DNA of 64,000 bases from Thiosocius sp963759055. Its GTDB lineage: Bacteria > Pseudomonadota > Gammaproteobacteria > Chromatiales > Chromatiaceae. Shown here piece after piece: positions 1-9,120 of the stretch. A model generated the notes under the pieces. That model did not search any database. It saw nothing but the letters and a program-made list of their open reading frames with translations, and was not told where the DNA came from. The position numbers and the translations under genes were made by a program. How positions within the stretch are numbered: the first letter of the stretch is position 1; the number at the start of each line of letters is the position of its first letter. The stretch lies in the NCBI GenBank assembly GCA_963759055.1, contig CAVWYD010000006.1, forward strand, positions 260,306 to 324,305, in the 5' to 3' direction.

Positions 1-2
1 CC

Positions 3-437
3 GTGTATCCGGAATACGAAGAACCCAAGGTCGTCTTCGACTTCTTCTTCGCGGATCCACGCCATATCAGCAGCGGACTCTACTGGGTCCGCTCATACAT
101 GAATCCCCTGATGGAGGAACCATACAATCTGGCTCCGGAGTTCATGGGGATCGTCGTGGTGATCCACGGTACCGAGATCGTCACCCTCGCCAAACACAAC
201 TACGACAAATACAAAGAAAGCGTCGAACGGATGCGCTATTACGCCAGCCTGGGCGTGCAGTTTCAGGTCTGCGCCCTGGCAGCGGAGGATTTCGGCTACA
301 CGGCAGACACTTTTCAGGATTTCGTCAATGTCGTGCCTTCCGCAATAACAGAGATCGCGCATTGGCAACAAAAGGGTCATGGCCTGGTAATACCGCAGAT
401 CCGGGAGAAGATCTTCACGACCGAGGAGCTCCGCTAA
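3..437 (+). CDS. DsrE/DsrF-like family protein, possibly 5'-truncated by the window edge
   Basis: The 144-residue reading frame opens at a GTG at the very edge of the window, so the true start may lie outside. The protein resembles small DsrE/DsrF-like (sulfur-relay fold) proteins of sulfur-oxidising gammaproteobacteria. The core beta strand VVVIHGTEIV (about residues 51-60) is followed by a helix rich in Lys/Arg and Tyr, then the strand VQFQVCALAA with a single Cys at about residue 89, and a C-terminal segment with VVPSAITEIAHWQ. Family members bind or transfer persulfide sulfur, or are small cytoplasmic proteins of unknown role. No second sulfur gene is visible next to it. The family call is fairly safe; the biochemical role is inference. 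Confidence 0.7.
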   Translation: MYPEYEEPKVVFDFFFADPRHISSGLYWVRSYMNPLMEEPYNLAPEFMGIVVVIHGTEIVTLAKHNYDKYKESVERMRYYASLGVQFQVCALAAEDFGYTADTFQDFVNVVPSAITEIAHWQQKGHGLVIPQIREKIFTTEELR

Positions 438-517
438 GCGCCGTCGCCCAACATATCGCGCGGCACCCCCGTTTCGCGAGGGTTCAGCGGAATTGATCCT
501 GCCACGCGGACAGGGTT

Positions 518-3500
518 GTGAGAAAATGCCGGATTTCCCCCGACAACCAGCAAAGATTCGTGAATTCCGCAGCACCCCTCTTACCCAAATCCCACGCAGA
601 GCCCGCGCATTGGGGAAATTGCGTTGGCGGAGCGGTCGGTTACGCCATCGCGCGTGCCGTAAGTCAGGCCACATCACCTCTGCTGGTCGTCACCGCCGAT
701 GTGCAGGCTGCTGCCCGCCTGACAGATGAGATTCGTTTCTTTCTCGACGACCAGTCGACCGAGATTCTGAATTTTCCGGATTGGGAAACCTTGCCCTATG
801 ACGTGTTCTCACCCCTGCCCGAGCTGGTATCCCAACGGCTGCTGACGCTCCATCGGCTGCGAAGACTCAAGCGTGGCGTCATTGTGGCGCCAGTGGCCAC
901 GCTGATGCAGCGCCTGCTGCCGGAAGCATTTCTGGACGCGAACAGCCTGTTGCTGAAGGTTGGCGACGATCTCGATCTCGACGCATTTCGTCAGCGTCTG
1001 GAGACCGCAGGCTACCAATGTGTATCACAGGTGATGACGCACGGGGAATTTGCTGTGCGCGGCTCTCTGATCGATCTGTTCCCCATGGGCAGCGACTGGC
1101 CATTCCGTGTCGACCTGCTTGACCGTGAGATCGACTCCATCCGGGTGTTCGATCCGGAATCACAGCGCACCAACGAAAAGATCAGCCAGATCTCGATGCT
1201 GCCGGCACGCGAGTTCCCCGTCGATGAGCCGGCCATCGCGCGTTTTCGCAAGGCCTATCGGGAACAGATAGAGGGGGATCCGCAGCGCAGCCTGATCTAC
1301 CGTGGCGTAAGCGAATCGCAGTTTCCGGGAGGCATCGAGTATTACCTCCCGCTTTTTTTCGAGCACACGACAACCCTGTTTGATTACGTACCTTCGTCCA
1401 GCCTTGTCGTGTACGACCGCAAACTGAACGAAGAGGCCAGGCACTTTTTCGACAGCGTCGAAGAGCGTTACGAGCAACGCCGGTACGACCTCGAACGCCC
1501 GCTGTTGCCGCCATCCTCGCTTTATCTCGATCCGGACCAGCTGGCGGCTCGCATCGCGACACACTGCCGGGTTGAATTTCAGCCTGGCAGCGCTGATTGC
1601 CAGACTTCTTCTGAGCATTGTTTCGACCTGCCCAGCAGACCTCTGCCGGCACTTGGCATGCGTGCCAAAGCCGCAAATCCGGCGCAGGCCCTGCAGGACA
1701 CCCTTCACGCGGCCGGCGCACGGGTCCTGTTCGTGGCCGAAACCACCGGCCGGCGGGAGGCCCTGCTGGAAACCCTGCACCCTTTCGATATTCGCCCGAG
1801 TTATTGCGAGACCTGGCACGATTTTGTTGCCGGCGACAACTCACCCTGTATAACGGTTGCACCGCTCGAATCGGGCCTCTGGCTGACGCAGGATGCACTG
1901 CTGGTCATTCCCGAGGCACTGCTGCTTGGCGAACGTGTCAAACAGAGGCGGCGCCGAAAAGGTCAGGACCCTGACCAGATCATACGCAACCTTGCCGAAC
2001 TCACGGGCGGCGCCCCTGTCGTGCACGAGGAACATGGAGTCGGTCGTTTTCTCGGTCTGCAGACGCTCGAGATCGGTGGTGCCAAGAACGAGTTTCTCAC
2101 CCTGGAGTACGCCCGGGGTGACAAGCTGTACGTGCCCGTCTCGTCTCTGAACCTTATCAGCCGCTACACCGGTGCATCACCGGAATCTGCGCCACTGCAC
2201 CGACTCGGCAGTGACCAATGGGAAAAAGCGCGCAAGCGCGCAGCCGAAAAAGTCCATGACGTGGCAGCAGAACTGCTCGATATCTATGCACGCAGAGAGG
2301 CACGCAGAGGGACGGCGCTGCCGCTTCCCGAAGACGACTACCGCCAGTTTGCGGCCGACTTCGAGTTCGAAGAGACGCCGGATCAGGACGAGTCAATCAA
2401 GGCCATTCTCGCCGACATGACCTCGACGAAACCGATGGACCGCGTGGTCTGCGGCGACGTTGGATTTGGAAAAACCGAGGTCGCGATGCGGGCCGCCTTC
2501 TTTGCCGCCAATGCAGGCAAACAGGTGGTTGTTCTTGTGCCTACGACACTCCTCGCACAGCAGCATTATCAGAACTTTTCCGACCGTTTTGCCGACTGGC
2601 CGTTCAAGATTGAAAGCCTGTCGCGTTTTCGTTCAGCCCGGGAAACCAATCAGGTTTTGAAGGGCCTGAAGGACGGAACACTCGATATCGTTGTCGGCAC
2701 CCATAAACTGCTTGGTCAGGGTATCAGTTTCAAGGATCTGGGCCTGGTTATCGTAGACGAAGAGCATCGATTCGGTGTGCGTCACAAAGAGCGATTGAAA
2801 GCCCTGCGTGCGGAAGTCGATATCCTGACCCTGACCGCCACCCCGATCCCGCGCACATTGAACATGGCCATGTCCGGCTTGCGTGACCTGTCGATCATCT
2901 CGACCCCGCCTGCTGCACGCCATCCGATCAAGACGTTCGTGAATCAATGGAATGATGTGCTGATTCGCGAGGCCTGCCAGCGTGAAATCAATCGCGGCGG
3001 ACAGGTCTACCTGTTGCACAACGATATCGCGACGATAGAAAAAACCGCGGCGAAGATCGCCGAACTGGTGCCTGGATCTCGGGTCGAGATTGCGCACGGT
3101 CAGATGCGCGAGCGCGACCTCGAACGCATCATGCGCGATTTTTATCACCAGCGATTCAATATCCTGGTGTGCACCACCATTATCGAGAGCGGCATCGATG
3201 TCCCCAGCGCCAACACCATCATCATTGACCGGGCCGACAAGCTCGGACTGGCACAACTGCACCAGCTGCGCGGACGCGTCGGCCGTTCTCACCATCGTGC
3301 ATACGCCTATCTGATCTCACCACCACCAAAGGTAATGACCGCCGATGCGCGCAAGCGGCTCGAGGCCATCGAGTCACTTGAAGAACTGGGTGCGGGTTTC
3401 ACCCTTGCCACCCACGACCTGGAGATTCGGGGCGCCGGCGAACTGCTTGGAGACGAACAGAGCGGTCAGATCCACGAGATCGGCTTTACACTCTATACCG

Positions 3501-4012
3501 AGATGCTCGAACGCGCCGTACAGGCCATTCGAGCCGGACGGCAACCCGAGCTCGACCGCCCGCTCGACCACGGCACCGAGGTTGACCTTCACATACCCGC
3601 GCTGCTGCCGGAAGACTACCTGCCCGACGTCCACGTCCGACTGATCCAATACAAACGGATTGCCTCAGCCGAATCCAGCGAGGAACTGCGCGAGCTCAAG
3701 GTCGAGATGATCGATCGGTTCGGGCTGCTGCCGGAATCCGCCAGTAACCTGTTCGATGTCACGGAACTCAAACTGCATGCCCAGCCATTCGGTATACGTA
3801 AGATCGAGGCAGGCCCGGCCGGCGGCAAACTGCACTTCGATACCGAACCCAAGTTCGATGCGATGCGCCTGATAAGCCTCATCCAGACAAGACCCAGTGA
3901 ATTCAAGCTGGATGGCGCAGACAAACTCAAGTTTTCTGCGGATCTTTCGGATCCGCAGCAGCGCGTTGTGTCCGTGAAAGCCATACTTGACCAATTGCTC
4001 GGTATACAGTGA
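518..4012 (+). CDS. mfd: transcription-repair coupling factor Mfd
   Basis: This is the large ATPase that removes stalled RNA polymerase from DNA and recruits UvrA to the lesion. The 1164-residue length is normal. Order of domains: UvrB-like N-terminal region (about 1-340), a CarD-like RNA-polymerase-interaction domain around residue 500 (VHEEHGVGRF), a RecG-like translocase with Walker A GDVGFGKTE near residue 646, DEEHRFG near 747 and QxxGRxGR-type motif LRGRVGR near 920, and the C-terminal TRCF domain from about residue 1020. The GTG start is not strongly supported by a ribosome-binding site; the first 25 residues are poorly conserved in the family, so the start may be a little downstream. 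The stop overlaps the frame of csiV, which suggests co-transcription. The frame is intact over 3.5 kb, unlike many genes further right. Confidence 0.96.
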   Translation: MRKCRISPDNQQRFVNSAAPLLPKSHAEPAHWGNCVGGAVGYAIARAVSQATSPLLVVTADVQAAARLTDEIRFFLDDQSTEILNFPDWETLPYDVFSPLPELVSQRLLTLHRLRRLKRGVIVAPVATLMQRLLPEAFLDANSLLLKVGDDLDLDAFRQRLETAGYQCVSQVMTHGEFAVRGSLIDLFPMGSDWPFRVDLLDREIDSIRVFDPESQRTNEKISQISMLPAREFPVDEPAIARFRKAYREQIEGDPQRSLIYRGVSESQFPGGIEYYLPLFFEHTTTLFDYVPSSSLVVYDRKLNEEARHFFDSVEERYEQRRYDLERPLLPPSSLYLDPDQLAARIATHCRVEFQPGSADCQTSSEHCFDLPSRPLPALGMRAKAANPAQALQDTLHAAGARVLFVAETTGRREALLETLHPFDIRPSYCETWHDFVAGDNSPCITVAPLESGLWLTQDALLVIPEALLLGERVKQRRRRKGQDPDQIIRNLAELTGGAPVVHEEHGVGRFLGLQTLEIGGAKNEFLTLEYARGDKLYVPVSSLNLISRYTGASPESAPLHRLGSDQWEKARKRAAEKVHDVAAELLDIYARREARRGTALPLPEDDYRQFAADFEFEETPDQDESIKAILADMTSTKPMDRVVCGDVGFGKTEVAMRAAFFAANAGKQVVVLVPTTLLAQQHYQNFSDRFADWPFKIESLSRFRSARETNQVLKGLKDGTLDIVVGTHKLLGQGISFKDLGLVIVDEEHRFGVRHKERLKALRAEVDILTLTATPIPRTLNMAMSGLRDLSIISTPPAARHPIKTFVNQWNDVLIREACQREINRGGQVYLLHNDIATIEKTAAKIAELVPGSRVEIAHGQMRERDLERIMRDFYHQRFNILVCTTIIESGIDVPSANTIIIDRADKLGLAQLHQLRGRVGRSHHRAYAYLISPPPKVMTADARKRLEAIESLEELGAGFTLATHDLEIRGAGELLGDEQSGQIHEIGFTLYTEMLERAVQAIRAGRQPELDRPLDHGTEVDLHIPALLPEDYLPDVHVRLIQYKRIASAESSEELRELKVEMIDRFGLLPESASNLFDVTELKLHAQPFGIRKIEAGPAGGKLHFDTEPKFDAMRLISLIQTRPSEFKLDGADKLKFSADLSDPQQRVVSVKAILDQLLGIQ

Positions 4013-4023
4013 ACTGGCGCGGT

Positions 4024-4665
4024 ATGAACATGAACCCGATCAGTGCCGGGATCCACAGGATCCTGCTTGTGTTTCTTTGTCTTGTCGCGCCGGCGGCCGC
4101 CCAGGCTGACATATACGATTTTGAGATCGTCGTGTTCGAACGTCCTGATGGCGGTGCAAACGAATTCTGGGAGCCTGAGCCCGGCGAGCCCGACCCCTCC
4201 ATCGCGATAGGCCGCCTCAATTCGGCCGGTGCGAGTGGCGGCGCCACGCTCTTGCCTGCCTCGGCAAAGACCCTTGGGCCAAGCGTCTATACGCTGAAAA
4301 AGAAAGGCATGATTGTCCACGACCATCTGGCATGGCGGCAGGAGACACGCGGCAGGAAAAGCAACACCTGGTTCTGGATCGGCGGCGGAAGGCTCAGCGG
4401 GCTCATTAGGATGAGTCAGGGCCGCTACCTGCACCTGGACACCGACCTGATTTTGCGTGATGCGGTTTCGTCCCAACCCTACCGCATCAAATTACACCGG
4501 CGGATGCGAAGTGATGAACTGCATTATGTCGACCATCCCAGGCTCGGCATCCTGATACGGGCCCAACGTTACCGTGCAGCTGCCCCTATCGATGATGGTG
4601 CCGGTGCTGCGGGTTCGGGAGAACCCAAGCCTGCCTCCCCACCGCCGACGGACAAACCCGGCTGA
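4024..4665 (+). CDS. csiV: CsiV-family protein
   Basis: A secreted protein of the CsiV family, named from Vibrio where it binds peptidoglycan and is needed for D-amino-acid tolerance. An N-terminal signal peptide (hydrophobic ILLVFLCLVAPAAAQA, about residues 11-28) precedes the family hallmark DIYDFEIVVFERP, in which an E-V-V-F-E strand follows cleavage. The middle carries the W-x-x-E-x-R-G-R pattern WRQETRGR and the C-terminal half repeats beta strands typical of the family. The ATG at this position gives the best signal peptide; a GTG 15 bases upstream overlaps the mfd stop and is an alternative. The mfd-csiV order is common in gammaproteobacteria. The stretch from here to the tRNA genes contains only their terminator. 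Confidence 0.82.
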   Translation: MNMNPISAGIHRILLVFLCLVAPAAAQADIYDFEIVVFERPDGGANEFWEPEPGEPDPSIAIGRLNSAGASGGATLLPASAKTLGPSVYTLKKKGMIVHDHLAWRQETRGRKSNTWFWIGGGRLSGLIRMSQGRYLHLDTDLILRDAVSSQPYRIKLHRRMRSDELHYVDHPRLGILIRAQRYRAAAPIDDGAGAAGSGEPKPASPPPTDKPG

Positions 4666-4727
4666 TCCGGACAATCCAGGTGCAACGCCGCTGACATCCA
4701 CTTGTCGGACGGACGGCACCCCACCTC

Positions 4728-4764
4728 CAAAAAGAAAACCCCGCACTCAAAGTGCAGGGTTTGA
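4728..4764 (-). terminator. rho-independent terminator of the tRNA-Ala/tRNA-Glu operon
   Basis: Read on the minus strand, a GC-rich hairpin with stem AAACCCTGCACT / AGTGCGGGGTTT is followed by the run TTTTCTTTTT. It lies just downstream of tRNA-Glu. Confidence 0.8.
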
Positions 4765-4767
4765 TGT

Positions 4768-4843
4768 TGGCGTCCCGTAGGGGAGTCGAACCCCTGTCGT
4801 CGCCGTGAAAGGGCGATGTCCTAGGCCTCTAGACGAACGGGAC
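4768..4843 (-). tRNA. tRNA-Glu (anticodon TTC)
   Basis: A 76-base cloverleaf is readable on the minus strand. The acceptor GTCCCGT pairs with ACGGGAC, the anticodon loop CTTTCAC contains TTC, the T-loop reads TTCGACT, and CCA is encoded. It is the second gene of a two-tRNA unit and sits just downstream of glnS and gltX on the same strand. Confidence 0.95.
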
Positions 4844-4858
4844 GTAAAACTTAAATTT

Positions 4859-4934
4859 TGGTGGAGCCAGGCGGGATCGAACCGCCGACCTCAACACTGC
4901 CAGTGTTGCGCTCTCCCAGCTGAGCTATGGCCCC
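4859..4934 (-). tRNA. tRNA-Ala (anticodon GGC)
   Basis: A 76-base cloverleaf on the minus strand has acceptor GGGGCCA pairing with TGGCTCC (one G-U pair), D-arm AGCTCAGCTGGGAGAGC, anticodon loop CTGGCAG with GGC, T-loop TTCGATC, and an encoded CCA. It is 15 bases upstream of tRNA-Glu and shares its promoter. Confidence 0.95.
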
Positions 4935-4949
4935 TCAAACGAGGCGCGT

Positions 4950-4978
4950 ATAATATTCAAGCCTCCTGGCCTTGTCCA
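4950..4978 (-). promoter_or_regulatory. sigma70-type promoter of the tRNA-Ala/tRNA-Glu operon
   Basis: On the minus strand TGGACA and TATTAT are separated by exactly 17 bases, and the -10 box ends 15 bases before the tRNA-Ala gene. The spacing and position fit a stable-RNA promoter. Confidence 0.6.
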
Positions 4979-5012
4979 GCATTTCAGGGATTTTTTTACC
5001 GATTCCCGGGCT

Positions 5013-6683
5013 TCAACCAGCATCGCTTTTGCCCCAGGAATCCCGCAGTGACACGATCCGGTTGAACACCAGTTGACCAGGCTTGCTGTCTTCACTATCG
5101 ACGCAGAAATAGCCCTCACGCTCGAACTGGAATTTCGCTCCGGCAGCCGCGTCAGCCAGGCCCGGCTCCACCACACAGTCATGCAATGTACATAGTGATT
5201 CGGGGTTCAGATCATCGAGAAAATCCCCGCCCTTGCCCGGCTCCGGCGATTTGAACAGGCGGTCATAGAGACGAACCTCCGCCTTTTGGCCCAGGCTCGT
5301 GGAAACCCAGTGGATGACGCCCCTGACCTTGCGGCCTTCCGGATTCCTGCCCAGGGTGTCGGGATCATAACTGCAGCGCAATTCCAGGATATTTCCGTCT
5401 GCATCCTTGATGGCCTCGTCGCAACGAATCACATAGGCATTTCTCAGGCGCACCTCGCCACCGAGCACCAGGCGCTTGTACTTCTTGTTCGCCTGTTCAC
5501 GAAAATCAGCCCGGTCGATATAGACCTCAGGGCCCAACACCAGTTCACGACTCCCCATCGACTCATCCTTTGGGTGATTGCTGGCCTGCAGCACCTCGGT
5601 CGCATCTTTGGGAAAGTTGCTGATCACCACCTTGAGCGGATCCAGCACGGCCATCCTGCGTGGCGCGATAGTATCGAGGTGGGATCGTATGCTGTTTTCC
5701 AGAACGCCCATCTCGACCGTACCTTCCGATTTGGTCACCCCGATCGCTTCACAGAAGCTCCTGATCGATTCCGCCGTATATCCGCGTCGGCGCAGGCCGG
5801 CCACCGTCGGCATCCTGGGATCATCCCAACCCGACACGCGCTTCTCCTGCACCAGCTGGGTAAGCATGCGTTTGCTCATTACCGTGTATTCCAGATTGAG
5901 TCGGGAAAACTCGATCTGGCGGGGATGGCACCCGATGCTGATGTTATCCAACACCCAGTCATACAGAGGGCGATGATCCTCAAACTCCAGGGTGCACAGC
6001 GAGTGGGTGATCCCCTCGATCGCATCCGAGATCGGATGCGTATAGTCGTACATGGGATAGATACACCATTCCGCTCCCGTCTGATGATGAATCAGGCCAT
6101 GGCGGATTCGATAGATGGCAGGATCCCGCATGTTGATATTCGGCGAGGCCATATCGATTCGGGCACGCAGGGTTCGGCTGCCATCAGGAAACTCGCCGGC
6201 TCGCATGCGCTTAAACAGGTCCAGATTCTCTTCGATCGGACGGTCTCGATAAGGGCTCGGCTTTCCGGGCTGGGTCAGAGTGCCACGATAATCCCGCACC
6301 TGTTCCGGCGTCAGATCACAGACGAAAGCCTTGCCCGCCTCGATCAGCTCAACGGCATAATCGAATAGCTGCTGGAAATAGTCGGACGCAAACCGCAGCT
6401 CGTCCCAGGAATAACCGAGCCAATGCACATCCTGCTTGATCGCCTCGACAAACTCCTCCTCCTCCTTGGCCGGATTTGTATCATCGAAGCGCAGATTGCA
6501 GCTGCCGGGATAATCCTCGGCGATCCCGAAATTCAGAACAATCGATTTTGCATGTCCGATGTGCAGATAACCATTCGGTTCCGGCGGAAACCGTGTATGC
6601 ACAGTCTTGTGCTTTCCAGTCTCCAAGTCCTGGTCGATGATCTGTCGAATGAAATTCTTCGGGTTGTTTTCTATGCCGCTCAT
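5013..6683 (-). CDS. glnS: glutaminyl-tRNA synthetase
   Basis: Class I synthetase that charges tRNA-Gln directly with glutamine. The 556-residue length matches GlnS. The HIGH motif is at residues 41-44 within PPEPNGYLHIGH, and the KMSKS equivalent appears as VMSKR near residue 268. The C-terminal half contains the two anticodon-binding beta barrels, with the GlnS-typical RGVIHWVS and LYDRLF segments. The FDDTNP segment near residue 66 is typical of GlnS. The gene lies 38 bases downstream of gltX on the same strand, so the two synthetases probably form an operon, followed by the tRNA genes. Confidence 0.97.
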   Translation of the reverse strand: MSGIENNPKNFIRQIIDQDLETGKHKTVHTRFPPEPNGYLHIGHAKSIVLNFGIAEDYPGSCNLRFDDTNPAKEEEEFVEAIKQDVHWLGYSWDELRFASDYFQQLFDYAVELIEAGKAFVCDLTPEQVRDYRGTLTQPGKPSPYRDRPIEENLDLFKRMRAGEFPDGSRTLRARIDMASPNINMRDPAIYRIRHGLIHHQTGAEWCIYPMYDYTHPISDAIEGITHSLCTLEFEDHRPLYDWVLDNISIGCHPRQIEFSRLNLEYTVMSKRMLTQLVQEKRVSGWDDPRMPTVAGLRRRGYTAESIRSFCEAIGVTKSEGTVEMGVLENSIRSHLDTIAPRRMAVLDPLKVVISNFPKDATEVLQASNHPKDESMGSRELVLGPEVYIDRADFREQANKKYKRLVLGGEVRLRNAYVIRCDEAIKDADGNILELRCSYDPDTLGRNPEGRKVRGVIHWVSTSLGQKAEVRLYDRLFKSPEPGKGGDFLDDLNPESLCTLHDCVVEPGLADAAAGAKFQFEREGYFCVDSEDSKPGQLVFNRIVSLRDSWGKSDAG

Positions 6684-6721
6684 TACGCGTCTATGTCCAT
6701 CGGTGAAAGCGTTGAAGGGCC

Positions 6722-8122
6722 TCAGCCCTGACTTTGGATATAAGAAACAGCACGATCGATCCGTCGCAGCGTAGCCTGCCTGCCAACAAGAAACACCGTG
6801 AGATCGAGGTCCGGCGAGGGAGCCCCACCCGTAACCGCAACGCGCAGCGGCATCGCCACCTTGCCGAATCCAACCTCAAGTTCGGTTACGGCATCCGCCA
6901 CGCATTGATGAATGGATTCGCGCTTCCATTCATCCAGTGCCTCCAGCTTGCCACGCACGAAGCTCAGGGCCACGTCGGCATCGCCCTTGAACGCCTTCTT
7001 GCTTGCGGATGCGGAGTATTCATCAAAGTCCTGGTAATAGAAGCGACAGAGTTCTGCAAGCTCGACCAGTGTCCCTGCCCTTTCGCGCTGCGCATCAACA
7101 ACGGCGGCAAGATCAGGCCCCGTTGAAGTATCAATACCGTCGGCCTCCATGAACTCCCTCACCAGCCCGGCGAGAACCGTCGGTTCAGCTGCCTTTATGT
7201 ATTGCTGATTCACCCAGATCAGTTTCTCGGTATTGAACGCCGAGGGTGCGCGATTGACTGCGCCGAGTTCAAACAGTGCAATCATTTCCTCACGGGTGAA
7301 CAGCTCCTGATCGCCGTGGGACCAGCCCAGGCGAACGAGGTAATTGAGCAGCGCTTCAGGGAGAAAGCCGTCTTCTTTGTACTGCATGACGCTGACCGCA
7401 CCGTGACGTTTGGAAAGACGGGCGCCATCGTCACCGAGAATCATCGGAAGGTGCGCGAACTCAGGGATCGTCCAACCCATCGCCTGCATCATATTGATCT
7501 GGCGCGGCGTGTTGTTGATATGGTCGTCACCACGGATCACCTGGGTGATACCCATGTCATGATCGTCGACCACCACGGAAAGGTTGTAGGTCGGTGAACC
7601 GTCCGTACGACGGATGATCAGATCGTCCAGCTCACTGTTGGACACCACGATCTCACCGCGGACCAGATCGTTGATGACAACCCCTCCCTCCTGCGGGTTT
7701 CGAAAGCGAACCACATGGGGCGCGCCCGGATCGACTTCAAGATGTCTGCAATGACCGTCATATCTCGGCTTTTGTTTGTTCGCCATCTGCTGTGCACGCA
7801 GGATATCCAGGCGATCCTTAGAGCAGGTGCAGCGGTAGGCCTGGCCCGAATCCAGCAGCTGATCGATCACCTCGTTGTAACGATCGAAACGCTGGGTCTG
7901 GTAGAAGGGACCCTCGTCATAGTCCAGCCCCAACCAGGCCATGGCATCCAGAATGGCGTTCACCGAGTCTTCGGTAGACCGCTCTAAATCCGTGTCTTCT
8001 ACGCGGAGGACGAATATGCCGCCATTACGTCGTGCATAAAGCCAGGAAAACAGTGCCGTGCGGGCACCACCGACGTGCAGATAGCCGGTTGGACTGGGGG
8101 CGAAGCGAGTTTTGATTGCCAT
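6722..8122 (-). CDS. gltX: glutamyl-tRNA synthetase
   Basis: Class I enzyme that charges tRNA-Glu. The 466-residue length is typical. The N-terminal nucleotide-binding motif is PSPTGYLHVGGART (residues 9-22) and the KMSKS motif appears as ARLSKRHGA near residue 238. A CxC...H zinc-site region is visible around YRCTCSKDRL. The C-terminal helical anticodon-binding domain is complete. The start is an ATG that follows GGAGAAAC-rich sequence. It is divergent from the tRNA-Val gene and heads the gltX-glnS unit. Because GlnS is present, this is expected to be a discriminating GltX; that is inference. Confidence 0.97.
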   Translation of the reverse strand: MAIKTRFAPSPTGYLHVGGARTALFSWLYARRNGGIFVLRVEDTDLERSTEDSVNAILDAMAWLGLDYDEGPFYQTQRFDRYNEVIDQLLDSGQAYRCTCSKDRLDILRAQQMANKQKPRYDGHCRHLEVDPGAPHVVRFRNPQEGGVVINDLVRGEIVVSNSELDDLIIRRTDGSPTYNLSVVVDDHDMGITQVIRGDDHINNTPRQINMMQAMGWTIPEFAHLPMILGDDGARLSKRHGAVSVMQYKEDGFLPEALLNYLVRLGWSHGDQELFTREEMIALFELGAVNRAPSAFNTEKLIWVNQQYIKAAEPTVLAGLVREFMEADGIDTSTGPDLAAVVDAQRERAGTLVELAELCRFYYQDFDEYSASASKKAFKGDADVALSFVRGKLEALDEWKRESIHQCVADAVTELEVGFGKVAMPLRVAVTGGAPSPDLDLTVFLVGRQATLRRIDRAVSYIQSQG

Positions 8123-8173
8123 GGAGAAACAACAGAGATTGCGAAGCGCGCAATTCTATCAGTCCCACCCGGA

Positions 8174-8202
8174 TTGACCAGTCGTTACCGGGAAACTAAT
8201 AT
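8174..8202 (+). promoter_or_regulatory. sigma70-type promoter of tRNA-Val
   Basis: TTGACC and TAATAT are separated by 17 bases, and the -10 box ends 18 bases before the mature tRNA-Val. This is a near-consensus promoter. Confidence 0.75.
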
Positions 8203-8220
8203 GCTGGCTCCTCACTCGAG

Positions 8221-8295
8221 GGGCGCGTAGCTCAGTGGGAGAGCACTGCCTTCACACGGCAGGGGTCGCTGGTTCGAACCCAGCCGCGCCCACCA
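8221..8295 (+). tRNA. tRNA-Val (anticodon CAC)
   Basis: A 75-base cloverleaf with acceptor GGGCGCG pairing with CGCGCCC, D-arm GCTCAGTGGGAGAGC, anticodon stem CTGCC/GGCAG around loop TTCACAC, T-loop TTCGAAC, discriminator A and an encoded CCA. The anticodon CAC reads GUG. Accessory DNA starts directly after it, so its 3' end may have served as an integration site. Confidence 0.95.
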
Positions 8296-8315
8296 AATAT
8301 AACTCCATAAAAGAC

Positions 8316-8346
8316 AAAGGCCTATGAATCACATAGGCCTTTTCTT
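8316..8346 (+). terminator. terminator after tRNA-Val
   Basis: A hairpin AAAGGCCTATG / CATAGGCCTTT with a 5-base loop is followed by TCTTTT. It lies 20 bases after the tRNA. Confidence 0.8.
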
Positions 8347-8653
8347 TTACCTGAACTCAATCGCCATTAGCGCGGCCAGGTAAAACTTCAGGTAAAACCC
8401 TACTACTCGGTAATGCGCGTCGACGCAGCGTGTCTCAGATACCGAACTCAAAGACTGCAGCTCGCGACGTTTTTACCTGGCCCTCGCTACCAACCAAGCG
8501 GGTCCTACATGCTTTGGCACGGAGGTCCCTGCTCAAAGAGAGCCTAACGACGGAAAACCAAGCCTCCCTTTGACTTGGTTTCTCAGAGCAATTTTGAGCA
8601 CCGCGCGTAGAGTTAGAAACCGTTGATATCCCGTTAGCACAGGAGACGGTTTC

Positions 8654-8830
8654 ATGCAGCGACTACTCACGGACAAGCAGCTTAAGGAAATTCTCGGTGG
8701 CTGCTCGGATATGACCCTTTGGCGCATGCGACGCGACGGTAAACTTCCTAAGCCAAAGAAGCTGGGGAAACGAAACGTCACGCCCGAAGATGAAGCGAGC
8801 GACGCTATTGCCGCACTCATTGGCATATGA
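8654..8830 (+). CDS. AlpA-like / excisionase-type helix-turn-helix protein
   Basis: A 58-residue protein with a MerR/AlpA-type winged helix-turn-helix: MQRLLTDKQLKEILGG, then the recognition helix DMTLWRMRRDG followed by KLPKPKKLGKR, the usual AlpA turn. Such proteins control excision or integrase expression in prophages and integrative elements. AGGAGA sits 8 bases before the ATG, a good ribosome-binding site. It is the first gene after tRNA-Val, which fits the edge of an integrated element. No integrase gene is visible nearby, so the element is incomplete. Confidence 0.75.
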   Translation: MQRLLTDKQLKEILGGCSDMTLWRMRRDGKLPKPKKLGKRNVTPEDEASDAIAALIGI

Positions 8831-8862
8831 CGCGGGCTGCGAACAGAAGATCATCGAACTAG

Positions 8863-9120
8863 ACCAACTATGCACGCCCGATCAGGGCTTTAACCTGCAG
8901 CCGTATCGAGGGATTCGAACCCACGCACCTTACCGACTACCCGTGGGGATTCTGTGCTTGGTATCCGTACAACGACCAGACCTACGCCATTATCAAAGAC
9001 ATTGCGAGGCGGTTCGGGGGCCGGTGGAAACCGAGGTACCGTAACTGGAGTTTTCCGCCTGGTGCGCGCGAGGCAGTCGAAACGCAATTGAGGGCTCTTG
9101 GCGCCAAAGATCGCAATTAA
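8863..9120 (+). pseudogene. fragment of a hypothetical protein with a G-[AG]-RW-x-P-x-x-x-x-W motif
   Basis: An 85-residue open frame with no ATG, GTG or TTG near its beginning. The amino-acid pattern is nonetheless protein-like: WGFCAWYPYNDQTYAIIKDI, then RRFGGRWKPRYRNWSFPPG. The second part resembles the short domain in mobile-element proteins that reads G-x-R-W-d-x-x-x-x-x-W-x-x-P. A frameshift upstream near 8900 may have removed the start, since another frame encodes plausible residues from 8835. I treat it as a remnant of an integrative-element gene; the function is unknown. Confidence 0.4.

Noticed and set aside
5286..6368. A 360-residue plus-strand frame opposite glnS
   Set aside because: Antisense to an intact synthetase with HIGH and KMSKS-type motifs.
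8895..8930. A GGATTCGAACCC-type word that looks like a tRNA T-arm on the minus strand
   Set aside because: The stem pairs poorly, no acceptor or anticodon arm can be formed around it, and the bases fit the protein-like frame R-I-E-G-F-E-P-T.
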